A stretch of DNA of 64,000 bases from Flammeovirgaceae bacterium 311 (GTDB lineage: Bacteria > Bacteroidota > Bacteroidia > Cytophagales > Cyclobacteriaceae): positions 5,472,001 through 5,536,000 of the forward strand of contig CP004371.1 in assembly GCA_000597885.1 (NCBI GenBank). Reading direction: 5' to 3'. The position numbers were made by a program, and so were the translations under genes. The notes under the pieces were generated by a model, which saw only the letters and a program-made list of their open reading frames with translations, was not told the origin of the DNA and made no database searches. How positions within the stretch are numbered: position 1 is the stretch's first letter; each line of letters begins with the position of its first letter. Positions 44,060 to 55,300 of the stretch are shown here, in pieces.

Positions 44060-44087
44060 CCACGTCGTTGTAATACAACGACGCTAC
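44060..44087 (-). repeat. REP-like palindrome, second of second pair
   Basis: CCACGTCGTTGTAAT...ACGACGCTAC, the inverse of the element at 43,934. The pair flanks about 100 bp of non-coding sequence. Confidence 0.75.
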
Positions 44088-44151
44088 AGGGGCAGCAGAA
44101 TGCGCTGTCTTCAGAGCAGTTAATCTTCTTTGCTTCCTCCACTACCAACCA

Positions 44152-44877
44152 TCACCCCAACTTCTGGGCGGCGGCTTTGCCTACCAGCCAGAGAACTTCG
44201 CCATTTGGGGGATCGATCAGCTGGGAGGGGTATTGCTGGGGGTTGTGCTCGCCCTTTAGCACCTCGTACAGGGCATCTGCTTTTTTTTCGCCAAAGGTGA
44301 GGAATATGATTTTACTGGCTTTGTTGATGGAGGGTGCCGTGAGGGTGATCCGGTACATTTTCTGTGGTTCCAGGTAATAAGCCTGCACCCAGCGCGACTT
44401 CTCCTGCAGTACGTCCGTGCCGGGAAACAGGGAAGCCGTGTGACCGTCATCGCCCATGCCCAGCAGGATGAGGTCGAAACTGCCGTCTGTTGCATCCAGG
44501 TGCTGGTGGAGCAGCGATTCATAGTAGAGGGCAAATTCTTCGGGCTCCTGCTCTCCCCACATCGGGAAAATCTGATCCTTTGGGATCGGCACTAGGTCGA
44601 GCAGGTTTTCAAAGGCCATCTTGGCATTGCTCTTATCTTCGGTGAGGGGCACCCATCGTTCATCTCCCCAAAATACGTAGGTCTGGCTCCAGGGCACCCG
44701 CTCGCGGTAGGGCGACTGGGCCAGCAGCTGGTAGAGGTGCAGGGGCGAAGAGCCACCTGTGAGGGCTACGGTAAATTTGCCTCTTGCTTCTACCGCTTCT
44801 CTGGCAGCCTGAATAAATTGCTCAGCGGCTGTTTTGCTAAGCTCAAGTGTATTGTCAAAAATTCTGATCGTTGCCAT
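44152..44877 (-). CDS. pgl: 6-phosphogluconolactonase
   Basis: 241 residues from [20 protein letters not shown]; the ATG overlaps the zwf stop (TAATG), which decides the start although the frame runs further up. FTVALTGGSSPLHLYQLLAQ, YVFWGDERWVPLTEDKSNAK and ILLGMGDDGHTASLFPG are the standard DevB/SOL motifs. It hydrolyses 6-phosphogluconolactone to 6-phosphogluconate, the second step of the oxidative pentose-phosphate route, right after the zwf product. Cytosolic. Translationally coupled to zwf. Confidence 0.95.
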   Translation of the reverse strand: MATIRIFDNTLELSKTAAEQFIQAAREAVEARGKFTVALTGGSSPLHLYQLLAQSPYRERVPWSQTYVFWGDERWVPLTEDKSNAKMAFENLLDLVPIPKDQIFPMWGEQEPEEFALYYESLLHQHLDATDGSFDLILLGMGDDGHTASLFPGTDVLQEKSRWVQAYYLEPQKMYRITLTAPSINKASKIIFLTFGEKKADALYEVLKGEHNPQQYPSQLIDPPNGEVLWLVGKAAAQKLG

Positions 44878-46406
44878 TACTTCTGTTTCTGGTTTTGAGC
44901 CATGTTGTGATGGGTGCTTACTGCCCAGGTGTGTCCTTCGCGCGCTATAAGGGCTTCTGCATTTTCTGGGCCCCATAAGCCTGCCGGGTAGTTCGGGAAC
45001 TCCAGCGAAGGCCGCGAATCCCAAATATCAAGAATAGGGGTGATCACATCCCAGGCTACCTCCACCTGGTCGGCCCGCATGAACAGGGTGGCATCACCCT
45101 GCATGGCATCCAGCAGCAGGGTTTCGTAGGCCTCCGGTGACTGGCTGCTGTTGTCGTCAAAATCAAAGACCATCTCTGCCGGACGCAGGCTCATTTCCAG
45201 CCCTGGCCGCTTGGCAGTAAACCGGAGGCGAATGTCCATCTGCGGCTGTATGTTTATGTTGAGCCGGTTGGGCAGCAGGTTCTCCGAGAGGGAGGAGGGA
45301 AACGTTAAGTGAGGCACCGGGCGGAATTGCACGGTGATGGAAGATGTTTTATCCTGCAGGCGTTTGCCCGTGCGCAGGTAAAAAGGAACGCCATGCCAGC
45401 GCCAGTTGTCGAGGAAAAACTTAACGGCAGCGTAGGTTTCGGTGTTAGAGGCCGGATCAACGCCTTCTTCCTCGCGGTAACCGGGTACTTTTTCGCCCTT
45501 CATCCAGCCGGGGCCGTATTGGCCGCGTACAGCAAACTTGTTTACATCTTCGTGCTTAAACCGGCGGATGGCCTGCAGTACATCTACTTTTTTATTCCTG
45601 ATTTCTTCGGCCTCGAAAGATACCGGTGGCTCCATGGCTACCATGCACAGGAGCTGCAGCAGATGGTTCTGGATCATATCGCGCATGGCGCCGGCACCTT
45701 CGTAATATCCGCCGCGGTCTTCCACGCCTACCTGTTCTGCTACGGTAATCTGCACAAAATCTATGTAATTCCTGTTCCAGATCGGTTCGAACAAGGCGTT
45801 GGCAAAGCGAAAAGCCAGTATGTTCTGCACAGTTTCCTTGCCCAGGTAGTGATCGATGCGGTAAATCTGGCTTTCCTGAAAGGTGCTGGTGAGCAGCTGG
45901 TTAAGCTGCCGGGCAGTTTCCAGGTCTTTTCCAAAGGGTTTTTCTACAATGATGCGATCCTTGGTCGGATCATTGATCATGGAGCAGCGGCTTAAGTTAA
46001 CCGTAACTGCCTCAATAAACTGGGGTGCCACCGACAGGTAAAACAAGCGGTTGGCCCGGGTGCCCCAGCTTTTGTCCAGGGCCTCCAGCTGCTCGGAAAG
46101 CTGCTGGTAGGATTCCTGTTTGTTGATATCAGACTGCAGGTAAGTGATGCTTTTCTGGAAGGGCTCCCATTTCTCTTCAGCGGGTTTGCCGCTGCGCGAA
46201 AAAGCTTCCAGGCCCTCCTGCAGGTGAGCCCTGTACTCCTTGTGGTTGAATTTTGAACGGCCCAGGCCGATCAGGGCAAACTTGTCGGGGAGCCATCCTT
46301 CCAGAAACAGGTTATAAAAAGCAGGTACTAATTTTCGCTTTGTTAAATCGCCGGTGCCTCCAAAAATTATGATGATGGTAGGGGCTGCTACTTTGGCTGA
46401 ATTCAT
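44877..46406 (-). CDS. zwf: Glucose-6-phosphate dehydrogenase
   Basis: 509 residues, the normal length. [20 protein letters not shown] is the NADP-binding motif; [20 protein letters not shown] holds the substrate-binding and catalytic His region; [20 protein letters not shown] follows. It oxidises glucose 6-phosphate to 6-phosphogluconolactone with NADP. Followed by pgl (overlap) and preceded by rpiB, in the same direction with a 98-bp gap. A gnd gene is not in the window. Confidence 0.96.
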   Translation of the reverse strand: MNSAKVAAPTIIIIFGGTGDLTKRKLVPAFYNLFLEGWLPDKFALIGLGRSKFNHKEYRAHLQEGLEAFSRSGKPAEEKWEPFQKSITYLQSDINKQESYQQLSEQLEALDKSWGTRANRLFYLSVAPQFIEAVTVNLSRCSMINDPTKDRIIVEKPFGKDLETARQLNQLLTSTFQESQIYRIDHYLGKETVQNILAFRFANALFEPIWNRNYIDFVQITVAEQVGVEDRGGYYEGAGAMRDMIQNHLLQLLCMVAMEPPVSFEAEEIRNKKVDVLQAIRRFKHEDVNKFAVRGQYGPGWMKGEKVPGYREEEGVDPASNTETYAAVKFFLDNWRWHGVPFYLRTGKRLQDKTSSITVQFRPVPHLTFPSSLSENLLPNRLNINIQPQMDIRLRFTAKRPGLEMSLRPAEMVFDFDDNSSQSPEAYETLLLDAMQGDATLFMRADQVEVAWDVITPILDIWDSRPSLEFPNYPAGLWGPENAEALIAREGHTWAVSTHHNMAQNQKQK

Positions 46407-46504
46407 AAGTGCAATCGTAAAATATATTTTGCTTGCCAGCGGCTTAACCCTGCCAGGCCGGGCCTACCAGGCCGGGGGCATGCCCTGGGGTTAATGGAAG
46501 CTGT

Positions 46505-46957
46505 TTAAAAATCTCTTTTTTCCAGGGCAATTACTTTATCCAGGCGGCGCTGAAAGCGTTCTTCGCCCTGGTAGCGGGCGTTTAAAAATGCCTGCACGAG
46601 CTCCCACTGTAAAACCGGCCCAATTACCCGGCCGCCCAGGCAGAGCAGGTTCATGCTATCATGTTCCACGCCCTGGTGGGCGGAGTAGGTTTCGGTGACC
46701 AGCGCTGCGCGTACGCCTGCGATTTTATTGGCTGCAATAGAAACGCCTACGCCACTGCCGCATACTGCTATACCCCGTTCCACTTCGCCACTGGCAACTG
46801 CCCGGGCTAAAGGTAAAACAATATCCGGATAATCATCGTCGGCATCATGCTTAAACGCGCCATAATCTTCTACAGCATAGCCTTTTTCACGCAGCTGATC
46901 GATGAGCTGCTGCTTATGTTCAAAACCTGCATGGTCGGCTGCTATTCCTACTTTCAT
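46505..46957 (-). CDS. rpiB: Ribose-5-phosphate isomerase B
   Basis: 150 residues. MKVGIAADHAGFEHKQQLID and VERGIAVCGSGVGVSIAANK (active-site Cys in CGSGVG), AHQGVEHDSMNLLCLGGRVI are RpiB/LacAB motifs. It interconverts ribose 5-phosphate and ribulose 5-phosphate. First gene of a likely rpiB-zwf-pgl operon for pentose-phosphate flux. Confidence 0.94.
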   Translation of the reverse strand: MKVGIAADHAGFEHKQQLIDQLREKGYAVEDYGAFKHDADDDYPDIVLPLARAVASGEVERGIAVCGSGVGVSIAANKIAGVRAALVTETYSAHQGVEHDSMNLLCLGGRVIGPVLQWELVQAFLNARYQGEERFQRRLDKVIALEKRDF

Positions 46958-47475
46958 AAACCTGGATTGACGGGTGATCTGTACAGTTTACCGCAAAGGC
47001 TGAGGCTCTGGCCTGCTACCCTTGTAAGACAAAAAGCAGCCGTCAGTTGTTTGCCCTTACCCAAAAGCAATTCCAGCAAATTTTTGGCTGATAAAGCTGT
47101 AAGTCAGAACTGTTGCGCTGCCGAAACGGGCAGTAGGGCTGATAGATTTATTTGTTAACGAAAATTTAACCTTTTGTGTAGTAATACTTATAACTGGTGC
47201 TGATGTGTTGCATTATATAAGGTTGCATGTAAGAAAAAGTGTAATATTTCATAAAATAAAATTTTTTCATTTTTCAATAAATGCAAACGCGTGCAGTTGT
47301 CATAATTTTATACTTCAATCCGTTGCATAAAGCAAAATTTTAAAAAATTTTTAATAACGTGGCTTTTTGGGGCTTGAATATTGGTCATATCGGCCTGTCA
47401 TTTAAAAATTTCACAACATAGTGATTGGAAAAATAGTATACATTTGTGTCAAAGAAAACACCTAAAACTACCGCC
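46958..47475. promoter_or_regulatory. AT-rich divergent spacer with -7-like box
   Basis: About 500 bp, strongly AT-rich from 47,150. TACATTTG at 47,439-47,446 fits the TAnnTTTG -7 box about 30 bp before the ATG at 47,476; no TTG at the expected distance was found. Promoters for rpiB (minus) and the small secreted protein (plus) should lie here. Confidence 0.4.
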
Positions 47476-48087
47476 ATGAATTATTCAAAAGCCAAAACCC
47501 CAAAATTAGCATTTATTGTAACGGCGCTCTTAATGCTTCAAAGCATTGTAGCACTATCGCAGACTAACATTCAGCTGGATCTGTATAAGCCAGGAACAGA
47601 AATCGCTAAACTGAAATTCAGTTCTGCTGATACTAAAGAACCTGTTCTTATTTCTGTAAAAAATGCAGATGGTATAACGCTTTTCAGTGAAAAAAGTAAG
47701 GCAGAGCAGTATAAGAAACTGATCAGTTTTACAAAACTTAGCGAAGGCACCTATTTTATTGATATGGAAGATTCTAAAGGTGTTGTTAGAAAAGTACTTG
47801 TAAAAGGTGAAAACGGCCTTACCATCGAGAAAGAGAACTATTACTTCCGCAACCTTATCACCCTGAAGGAAAATGACAAAAAGTTGCTTGTAAAGTTTAA
47901 CAGCAACCTGAATCAGCCTGTAACCATCAGAATTATGGATAACGAAGGCCGTATTCTGCATGAAATGAGCGATATCACCGCCAACAGTCATACCAGCCTG
48001 TATAACCTGTCGATGCTGCTGCATGGTACTTACAACATCAGCCTGGTAAGTGGTGATTATGTAAGCTCCAGAACTATTCAGTTATAA
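47476..48087 (+). CDS. Small secreted beta-sandwich protein
   Basis: 203 residues from MNYSKAKTPKLAFIVTALLM with signal peptide ending near ALSQ. The mature part contains two similar modules: residues about 30-110 (LYKPGTEIAKLKFSSADTKE, then EGTYFIDMEDSKGVVRKVLV) and about 115-203 (KLLVKFNSNLNQPVTIRIMD, NEGRILHEM, LLHGTYNISLVSGDYVSSRT). They resemble the T9SS sorting-domain/DUF3244 sandwich fold, but whether either is a sorting signal is unclear. A GTG ten codons upstream overlaps the presumed -7 box. A strong terminator follows, suggesting an abundant single-gene transcript. Confidence 0.6.
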   Translation: MNYSKAKTPKLAFIVTALLMLQSIVALSQTNIQLDLYKPGTEIAKLKFSSADTKEPVLISVKNADGITLFSEKSKAEQYKKLISFTKLSEGTYFIDMEDSKGVVRKVLVKGENGLTIEKENYYFRNLITLKENDKKLLVKFNSNLNQPVTIRIMDNEGRILHEMSDITANSHTSLYNLSMLLHGTYNISLVSGDYVSSRTIQL

Positions 48088-48108
48088 TCCAAAACTACCT
48101 CCTCTTAT

Positions 48109-48141
48109 AAAGGTATGGACTAAAGTCCATACCTTTTTTTT
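48109..48141 (+). terminator. Strong rho-independent terminator
   Basis: AAAGGTATGGACT, loop AA, AGTCCATACCTTT, then a run of T (48,134-48,141). Perfect 13-bp stem. Confidence 0.92.
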
Positions 48142-48743
48142 GTTTGTTATTGGTATTTTATTGATAGCTAACAATATAATTTATACTTTTTTATGTTTAG
48201 CAATCGGATGCGGTAACGATTAATATATGATTACATGCTAAATACTGAAAGCTTTGAATGAAAAGAGTATGACAATTATTACTTCCAGCTAACGATTGCA
48301 TACTTTTTCATTAATGCCAGTTGATGGCTGGCAGCAGGTTTAGCAGTTGAAGCCTTTTTAAATAAAACAGCATTGCCTGTGCAAGGGGTGCATCAGTATA
48401 GCCACCAGCACCAGCTGCTCTCAGTCTGGAATTAGGCAGTTTCCGGGTAAATTTACGTGTGGCTCCTGCTAACCTATGCCTGCCCAAATGTTGCAGATGC
48501 AGGGGGGGCAATATGTCACTGCAGGGATAATCTTCTTGAAGAATATTTATTATGGCAATAATTATAATCTTTAAGAAAGATTTGGCTATTTTGGCTTGGG
48601 CTTATACACCGAATAAGCCAATCATATTCTGTTATCGCTAAGCCTGGAAGTTGTAGCATGCCCTACTGTAGCGGCAGCTTATTGACGCTGTATGCTTTCT
48701 CCAGGTATTTAACACTGTAATAGTAGCCAGCATATCTCCGATT
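48142..48743. other. Intergenic spacer before the hybrid regulator
   Basis: About 600 bp with no gene recognised. AT-rich from 48,150 to 48,300. The next gene's promoter should be here, but no clear consensus box was found. Confidence 0.4.
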
Positions 48744-51700
48744 ATGCCACAGAACTGCCTGCTTAACCATTTTCATAACGTTGTACAGACATGGAAGGTA
48801 GCACTGCCCCGGTGTTCTGCGGGCAGTATTTTGTTAATGCTCTGCCTGCTTTTGTCTGGTGCAACACCGCTTACCCTTCAGCAGGCCATTGCCCAGCAGC
48901 ATGTTGGCGACAGTTTGCAGCTAAGGCTCAGGCATGTAAACGGCGCACAAAAAATTGAAACACTGAAGGCTTTATCGCTGCACTACAGGGCTGATTCTGT
49001 GCAACGGGCCATACACTATGCAAAAGAAGCCCTTGTGCATGCACAGGCAATAGATTATCTGAAAGGGGAAGTAGAAAGCAACTATATGTTAGGGGCAGCC
49101 CTGCTTGCTGATGGCAATCGTGCGGCAGCGCTGCTTAACCTGCAGCAGGGCCTGGAAGGGGCTGAAAAGTTAGACAACCCGGCGCTGCTTGCCGAGGGTA
49201 ATTATCAGCTTGGACTTTATTATCAGCAGGTAAACCAGCTGCGCTTTTCTTTGGAATACTTTAACAAGGGCCTTGCCCTGGCCAGGCAGCATAAGAACAA
49301 AAAACAGATGGCTGCCTGTTATGCACAGCTGGGGTCTACTTATCATAGCCTTAGCCTTTACGAAACTGCCCTTGAGAATTTTTTTAAAGCCTTGAGCATC
49401 CATGAAGAAATGCAGGATGTGAAGGAAATAGCCAGGGACTATAACTACATTGGCCGGCTGTACCAGTACACCAAAGATTACAGCGATGCCTTAAGCTATT
49501 TTAACAAATCCCTTCACATCTATACCAGTCTTAATGAAGAAAAGGGCCGTATGGCAGCCCTGCTGAACATAGGCGTAATTTACCAGAAAAGAAGTGTTTT
49601 TGATTCGGCCCTGCTCTATTACAAAACAGCTTTGCCCATTGCCGGACAGCTGGGCCAGAAGAGCGACGAAGCCAAGCTTACGGGTAATATAGGCAGCACA
49701 TTGGTGCAGCAGGGCAGGCTGCAGGAGGGGCTTGAATGGCTGGAGCAGGCGCTGGCCATGAAGGAAAAAATAAAGGCCCACCGGAGTATTCTCCATACCC
49801 TGAACGATATTTCCGATGTAAAGCTTAAGCTTGATGATGCAGCCGGAGCCAGGCTTGCGGCCGAAAAGGTAGTGCGGCTGGCAAAGCAGTATGAAGAGGG
49901 CAACCAGCTTCGCTACGGCTACCTGAACCTGGCGAAGAGCTACAAAAAGTTAAAAGATTTTGAAAAAGCCTATGCCTTTCTGCAGCAATATGATGCCATA
50001 AAAGATAGCCTTTTTGGTATTGATAAAGCCCAGCAGATCAACCAGCTGCAGATACAATACGAAACAGAAAAGAAAGACAGGGCCATAGCCTCGCTGCAAC
50101 AGGAACGGGAAATGGAAGCCCTGAAGCAAAAAAACTTTTTTGCAGTGGGTGCCATTTTGCTGGTTGCCGGGGCTTTGCTGTACAACAGCCAGCGCCTGAA
50201 AACAAAAAAGCACCGGCAGCTCCTGGCAAAGGAGAAAGAAGTAGACCGGCTGAAATCAAACTTCTTTGCCAACATCTCGCATGAGTTTCGCACGCCTCTT
50301 ACCCTGATACTGGGACCAATTGAAAGCATGCAGGCTCAAACCAGTGAACCTTTTATGCGGCAGCAGCTTGGGTTTATGAAAGAGAGTGCCAGCCGCCTGC
50401 TTCGCCTCATTAACCAGATACTGGATCTTTCCAAAGCAGAATCGGGCTACCTGGTGCTGAAACCCGAATATGTAAACATACTGCCTGTGCTCAAAGGCGT
50501 TACAGGTTCCTTTTCCTCCCTGGCAGAAACGCGCAATATCCGCCTCCTGTTCAGCACCCAGCTGGCCGAGCAGGAGCTCTGCTGCGAGCAGGGCCATATT
50601 GAAACGGTGCTCATTAACCTGCTCTCCAATGCCTTTAAGTTTTCGGAAGCCGGAGGGCAGGTGTGTGTGCAGGCAGGTGTGGTTTTTCTCCCTGACCCGA
50701 AATATCCCGATGGTGCTCTGGAGATTGTGGTGTCTGACAAAGGTGCCGGCATGTCTGCCGAGCAGGTGGCGCATATTTTTGACCGCTTTTACCAGGCGGG
50801 ACATGCCGCCTCTTCGTTTTTTGGTGGCACCGGCATAGGCCTTGCCCTCACCAATGAGTTGGTGCAGCTGCATGGTGGTGCCATACACGTAAACAGCAAG
50901 CCTGGTGCCGGCACCAAAGTAACAGTCATGTTGCCTTTAGGCAGCCGCCATTTCACGGAAGCCCAGCTGGCGGAGGCGCAATTAGTGGAGCCTTTGCCTG
51001 CCGCCACGGCCAGGCTAATGGAGAAAGCAGAGGAGCTTGTGCAGGAGTATGCAAAACCGGCTAACATTTCAGCGGGGCAGCAGGAGGAAATGCCTTTGCT
51101 GTTGCTGATTGAAGATAATGCAGATGTTAGGGCTTATATCAAAAGCATTCTTGGCGCTGAATACCAGCTTCTGGAAGCAGAAAACGGAGAAGAAGGCCTT
51201 CTGCTGGCAGTGGAGCAAATTCCTGACATCATTATCAGTGATGTAATGATGCCCAAAATGAATGGCTACGAGCTGTGCAGGCTGCTGAAAGGGGACGAAA
51301 AGACCTCCCACATCCCCATCATTCTGCTCACAGCCAAAGCCTCTGTTAACAGCAGGATAGAAGGGCTGCAGACCGAAGCAGATCTTTACCTAAGTAAACC
51401 TTTTGTGCCCGAAGAGCTGAAGCTTTGCATTCAGAACCTGGTGAGCTCCAGGCAGCGTCTGCGGGAGCGGTACCTGCAGCAACAAGTGTTAAAACCAAGC
51501 GAAATAGCCCTTAACTCGGTAGACGAACAATTCCTGGAAAGACTCATTCAGGTAATGGAGGTTAACTATACCGATGAAGCCTTTACCGTTGACCAGCTTA
51601 GCAGGGAGATGGGCATGAGCAGATCGCAGCTGCACCGTAAGCTGGAGGCCCTCACCAGCGAATCTTCCAGCCAGTTTATCCGAACGTTCAGGCTCCAGCG

Positions 51701-51839
51701 GGCCATGGTGCTGCTGAAGCAAAACCATGCCTCTATCTCGGAAATTGCCTATATGGTAGGTTTTGCCAGTCCTTCTTACTTCAACAGGTGCTTTTTAAAG
51801 CAATATGGCGTTACGCCATCTTCTGTATTAGGTGCATAA
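48744..51839 (+). CDS. Hybrid two-component regulator (TPR, kinase, receiver, AraC)
   Basis: 1,031 residues in one chain. Signal/anchor about 25-50; tetratricopeptide repeats about 65-430 (GNYQLGLYYQQVNQLRFSLE, AACYAQLGSTYHSLSLYETA, NYIGRLYQYTKDYSDALSYF); coil; transmembrane helix about 465-481. The kinase has FFANISHEFRTPL (His513), then HATPase ATP lid LSNAFKFSEAGG and GGTGIGLALTNELVQLHGGA. The receiver has LLLIEDNADVRAYI and IIISDVMMPKMNG (Asp833), ending YLSKPF. AraC-type helix-turn-helix at the C-terminus (FTVDQLSREMGMSRSQLHRK, ISEIAYMVGFASPSYFNRCF). It probably senses a periplasmic signal and controls the adjacent large surface protein. Confidence 0.93.
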   Translation: MPQNCLLNHFHNVVQTWKVALPRCSAGSILLMLCLLLSGATPLTLQQAIAQQHVGDSLQLRLRHVNGAQKIETLKALSLHYRADSVQRAIHYAKEALVHAQAIDYLKGEVESNYMLGAALLADGNRAAALLNLQQGLEGAEKLDNPALLAEGNYQLGLYYQQVNQLRFSLEYFNKGLALARQHKNKKQMAACYAQLGSTYHSLSLYETALENFFKALSIHEEMQDVKEIARDYNYIGRLYQYTKDYSDALSYFNKSLHIYTSLNEEKGRMAALLNIGVIYQKRSVFDSALLYYKTALPIAGQLGQKSDEAKLTGNIGSTLVQQGRLQEGLEWLEQALAMKEKIKAHRSILHTLNDISDVKLKLDDAAGARLAAEKVVRLAKQYEEGNQLRYGYLNLAKSYKKLKDFEKAYAFLQQYDAIKDSLFGIDKAQQINQLQIQYETEKKDRAIASLQQEREMEALKQKNFFAVGAILLVAGALLYNSQRLKTKKHRQLLAKEKEVDRLKSNFFANISHEFRTPLTLILGPIESMQAQTSEPFMRQQLGFMKESASRLLRLINQILDLSKAESGYLVLKPEYVNILPVLKGVTGSFSSLAETRNIRLLFSTQLAEQELCCEQGHIETVLINLLSNAFKFSEAGGQVCVQAGVVFLPDPKYPDGALEIVVSDKGAGMSAEQVAHIFDRFYQAGHAASSFFGGTGIGLALTNELVQLHGGAIHVNSKPGAGTKVTVMLPLGSRHFTEAQLAEAQLVEPLPAATARLMEKAEELVQEYAKPANISAGQQEEMPLLLLIEDNADVRAYIKSILGAEYQLLEAENGEEGLLLAVEQIPDIIISDVMMPKMNGYELCRLLKGDEKTSHIPIILLTAKASVNSRIEGLQTEADLYLSKPFVPEELKLCIQNLVSSRQRLRERYLQQQVLKPSEIALNSVDEQFLERLIQVMEVNYTDEAFTVDQLSREMGMSRSQLHRKLEALTSESSSQFIRTFRLQRAMVLLKQNHASISEIAYMVGFASPSYFNRCFLKQYGVTPSSVLGA

Positions 51840-52341
51840 CTCCGTTTCTATGCTAACTGATTTTGCTGGCTTATAAGGCGGGTAGCAGATCCAGTACCCT
51901 GCCAGCTGTTCATTCTATTTTCATACACCAACTTCAGAGATTTAGTAGTGGAGAGATCGAATTTCTCTACAGGCTTTTCCGGTTTTCCTGCCCGGCATTT
52001 TTCTGTAAGCCCTGGAGGGGTAGTGGTACATAGGTGCGGACCTGCGTTGAAAGTTGCTGCATATTTTTGATCATTAGTGGTTTTCCTGACATTAGTTATT
52101 TTGAAGAATTTGTCAGAAATCAAAGTTTGACTATTGATTTTTTCGGCTTTTAGACGCTGTAAAAGGCGTTTGCAACATATGTATTAGTACCTGCAACATA
52201 TGTACTATGTGTTATATGTGCTTTTCCTCCAATTTTATTACAAGCTTTCAGTAGGAGGTATGAAGGCAATGTAATGATTAGCTGGCCATCGGTTATCAGG
52301 TGCCTCTTTATTGACTCTGCCACTCAATTCACTCTTCACAT
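51840..52341. other. Spacer between regulator and giant surface protein
   Basis: About 500 bp. Besides the 21-bp-spaced direct repeats nothing was recognised. Confidence 0.5.
52171..52204 (+). promoter_or_regulatory. Two 13-bp direct repeats spaced 21 bp, candidate operator
   Basis: TGCAACATATGTA at 52,171-52,183 and again at 52,192-52,204, start to start 21 bp (two helical turns), 138 bp before the giant protein's ATG. AraC-type regulators typically bind direct repeats about 21 bp apart, and such a domain lies in the product of the gene immediately upstream. Confidence 0.5.
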
Positions 52342-55300
52342 ATGAAAAAACCTTTACAGATCAAACAAGCAGGCAACACCCCCTGGAGTGTTCCGGAGGC
52401 AGTGCTATTATTTGAAACATTGCCATTGCTGAAGCAGCGGCTGCTGGTGCGGGCTGCACTTGCTGCAATTGTACTTTTGATAACAACCCTGACAGTCCAG
52501 GCGCAGCGGGTAACCCCAGATATTGTTTCCAGTGTAAATTCTGGTACATCAGATTATAGCGTTACCCTCAGCTGGCAGGGCTTGCCTTCTGGTGTTGACT
52601 GTGATAATGACCGCAAAATGGATTTTTATTCTGGATGCGGAACGTTTAATAACTGCGCTTTCAATGTGAGTGACCCTCACACAACAATATCAAGTAGAGG
52701 TGATTGGGGCACATATGAATTTGTAGAGGGGCCTGGCACCGGGCAGCGGTATGCCATGCGCTACCATGAAACTTCTACCTTTTGCCATAAATGGGCCTGG
52801 ACTCTTTCGCATTATGCCACCACAACTGCCATCAAACAACCCACAAGTGTTGTGGCTACAGAAGAGGAGTCCTATACTTATATAGAACTAAGTTGGAATA
52901 AGGGATCCAATATTCCGGATTTCTATACTGTATTTGTTAACAATGGATATTTTCCGGTGCCTCAGATCGGAACTCTTTATTATAGAATTTACCGCGATGG
53001 CGGCACTACCCCTTATGCTACCGTACAGGCTGATGGGAATAGCATGACCTGGCGGGATAGCAACCTGCAGGCCAACGAAACTCATACCTATGCTATCACT
53101 ACTTACACCTCTAATGAAAAATGGGGAACCCACGAATCAGCTAAAGTTACCGTAACAGGCAAAACCAAAACATTTGCCCTTACAGCCTCCAATGCAGAAT
53201 ATCACAACAGGGTAAAGCTCTCCTGGCCTGATCTGTCCTCTATTGCTCAGGACATTCGCATAGAGCGATTGAACCCGGCTAGCAATAAGTATGAGGAACT
53301 CTCTATTCAGAATAAGAATGCAACCTTTTACAACGATTACGACGGGGTGCCTGGTTATAGCTATACCTATAAGTTAACCCCGATTCACAGTACCAACACT
53401 TTTGAAACTTATACCGCCCAGGGCAGCAAAAGGCCTAACGGCATTATTAAAGGAGAGGTGAAATCCAAGGCTGGTGCAGGTGTGGCAGGCGTGGTTGTTA
53501 CGGCCAGCGCCACTTTTATGGAAAATACCACCACCATCAGCAGAACCTATCGAGATACTACCGATGCATCCGGTTATTATGAAATAAGAGATGTGTATTA
53601 CTACAGAGAGGCAGATTTTAAAATTTCTCCTTCTAAAAATAATCATGCTTTTAGCCCGGATACGCTTAGCAGAAGTATTTCCGAAAATGCCCCAACAATC
53701 AGTGGGGTAAATTTTACAGATACCACTGTGTATACTATTTCCGGTACCATATACATGCCGGGTACTGCAGCTAATAGGAATTGCCCTTTAAGAGGGGCGG
53801 AAATTTGGGTAAACGGCAGATTTACCGGTGTTAAGACAGGTGCGGATGGTACCTATATGCTTCCTATTGAAGATGAAGGCGTATATACCATCACACCCAA
53901 ATACAAACATCATGCTTTTGCAGCAGTAATAGGTGGTACCAAAAGCGCGCAAGCCTCCCGCCAGCTTACCATCGCCAGCGATCTGTCGGATATCGATTTT
54001 GAGGATGTACAAACAGATACGCTTACCATTAAACTGGCAGGGGCCTGTAACAACCAGATATCTGAGTCGGCGAGCTTCACAATTTCCACAGTTGATAATG
54101 TTGGTTGTTATTCTCTTCCCATCATCGTTACTGCCAACAATGACACCTCTATTGTATTGCCTGCCCAGGCCTATCGGGTGGAGCTGCAGTCTACCAATCC
54201 TGTGAATCCAAATATAAAAGAATATTTTAGGCCGATGGTGATTGACTTAAGCGCCAGAGATACGCTCACTACCATCAGAAAAGATTCTACTATAGCTAGA
54301 ATTATCCCTGCCGATACAACCTATTTTGCCAATGGTACTACCAGAATTACTCCTGCCGATACAACCTACACCGTAACGACTGATACCCTGAAGCAGGATG
54401 TCGTACCGCGTGCAGATTTTATTTATCGCTCCCAGATTTCGCTTACTGTACATGATTTGCCTCAAAAGGTATGCGTACGTGTAGGCAATAGCATTGAAGA
54501 CTGGTACCGAATGGAGCAGGGCGACGAATACAGGGTGCAGATCGAGGTGAATAATATTTTTACCTTTAACGGGCAAACCACTGTTTGTAAGGTGGATTCC
54601 GGCATGGTTACCATCTATGATGATGTGAGTGACAACGGCATGGTAAGCCTTCCAATCAAAGATGGCTTTGTGTATTACACCATCAAGCCCGGCCGGCCTA
54701 ACATTGCCAGCGGCGGGACCAATGGTTTTCGTAAGCTTTTTCAGGTACAGGCCAAAGTAGGGGAACTGCTGCCCTATGTGGCGGAACCTATGTATGTAAT
54801 GGTAACGGGTAATGCGCCCAGAACCAAAACATTTGTAACCAAAACACCGCCACTGCCCCTTTATGTGATGCATGACCCCCCGGGCGACCTAAGCTATAGC
54901 TTTTTAGAGCAGGGCACTTCGCTTACCTATAATTACAAGAGTGCTGTGGAGTTTGGCGGCAGTGCCGGTATCACAGCAGATATTTATGCGGGTGGCAAGG
55001 GCTTTGGTTTTGAGGTAAGAGCAGGTATCAAGGTAGAGTTTGAAGCTGGCCGTGATAATAACAGCGGTACTGACTTTGTTACCACCATCTCGAACGAAAA
55101 GCGCTTTTCTACCTCCGACAATCCGATTTTTACAGGTGTTGCCGGCGATGTGTTTGTGAGTGCGGGCATAAATATGCAATACGCCCTTACCGATGTGCTG
55201 GGCTATGATTCGAATAACTGTTCTGTATTGCAGGATACGGCGCTCATCTGGCTTCCGCAGGATATCACCACCTTTGTGTATACCGAGAACCATATTCGCA

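Larger units (their letters stand above)
43769..44151. other. Convergent spacer with REP-like pair
   Basis: Between the 3' ends of the DUF5916 and 6-phosphogluconolactonase genes. It holds a short palindrome CCCCTCC-TC-GGAGGGG (43,863-43,878) and two REP-like palindromes listed separately. Confidence 0.6.

Noticed and set aside
44878-45024. 49-codon N-terminal extension of 6-phosphogluconolactonase
   Set aside because: It overlaps the zwf 3' end; the TAATG overlap start gives the normal family length.
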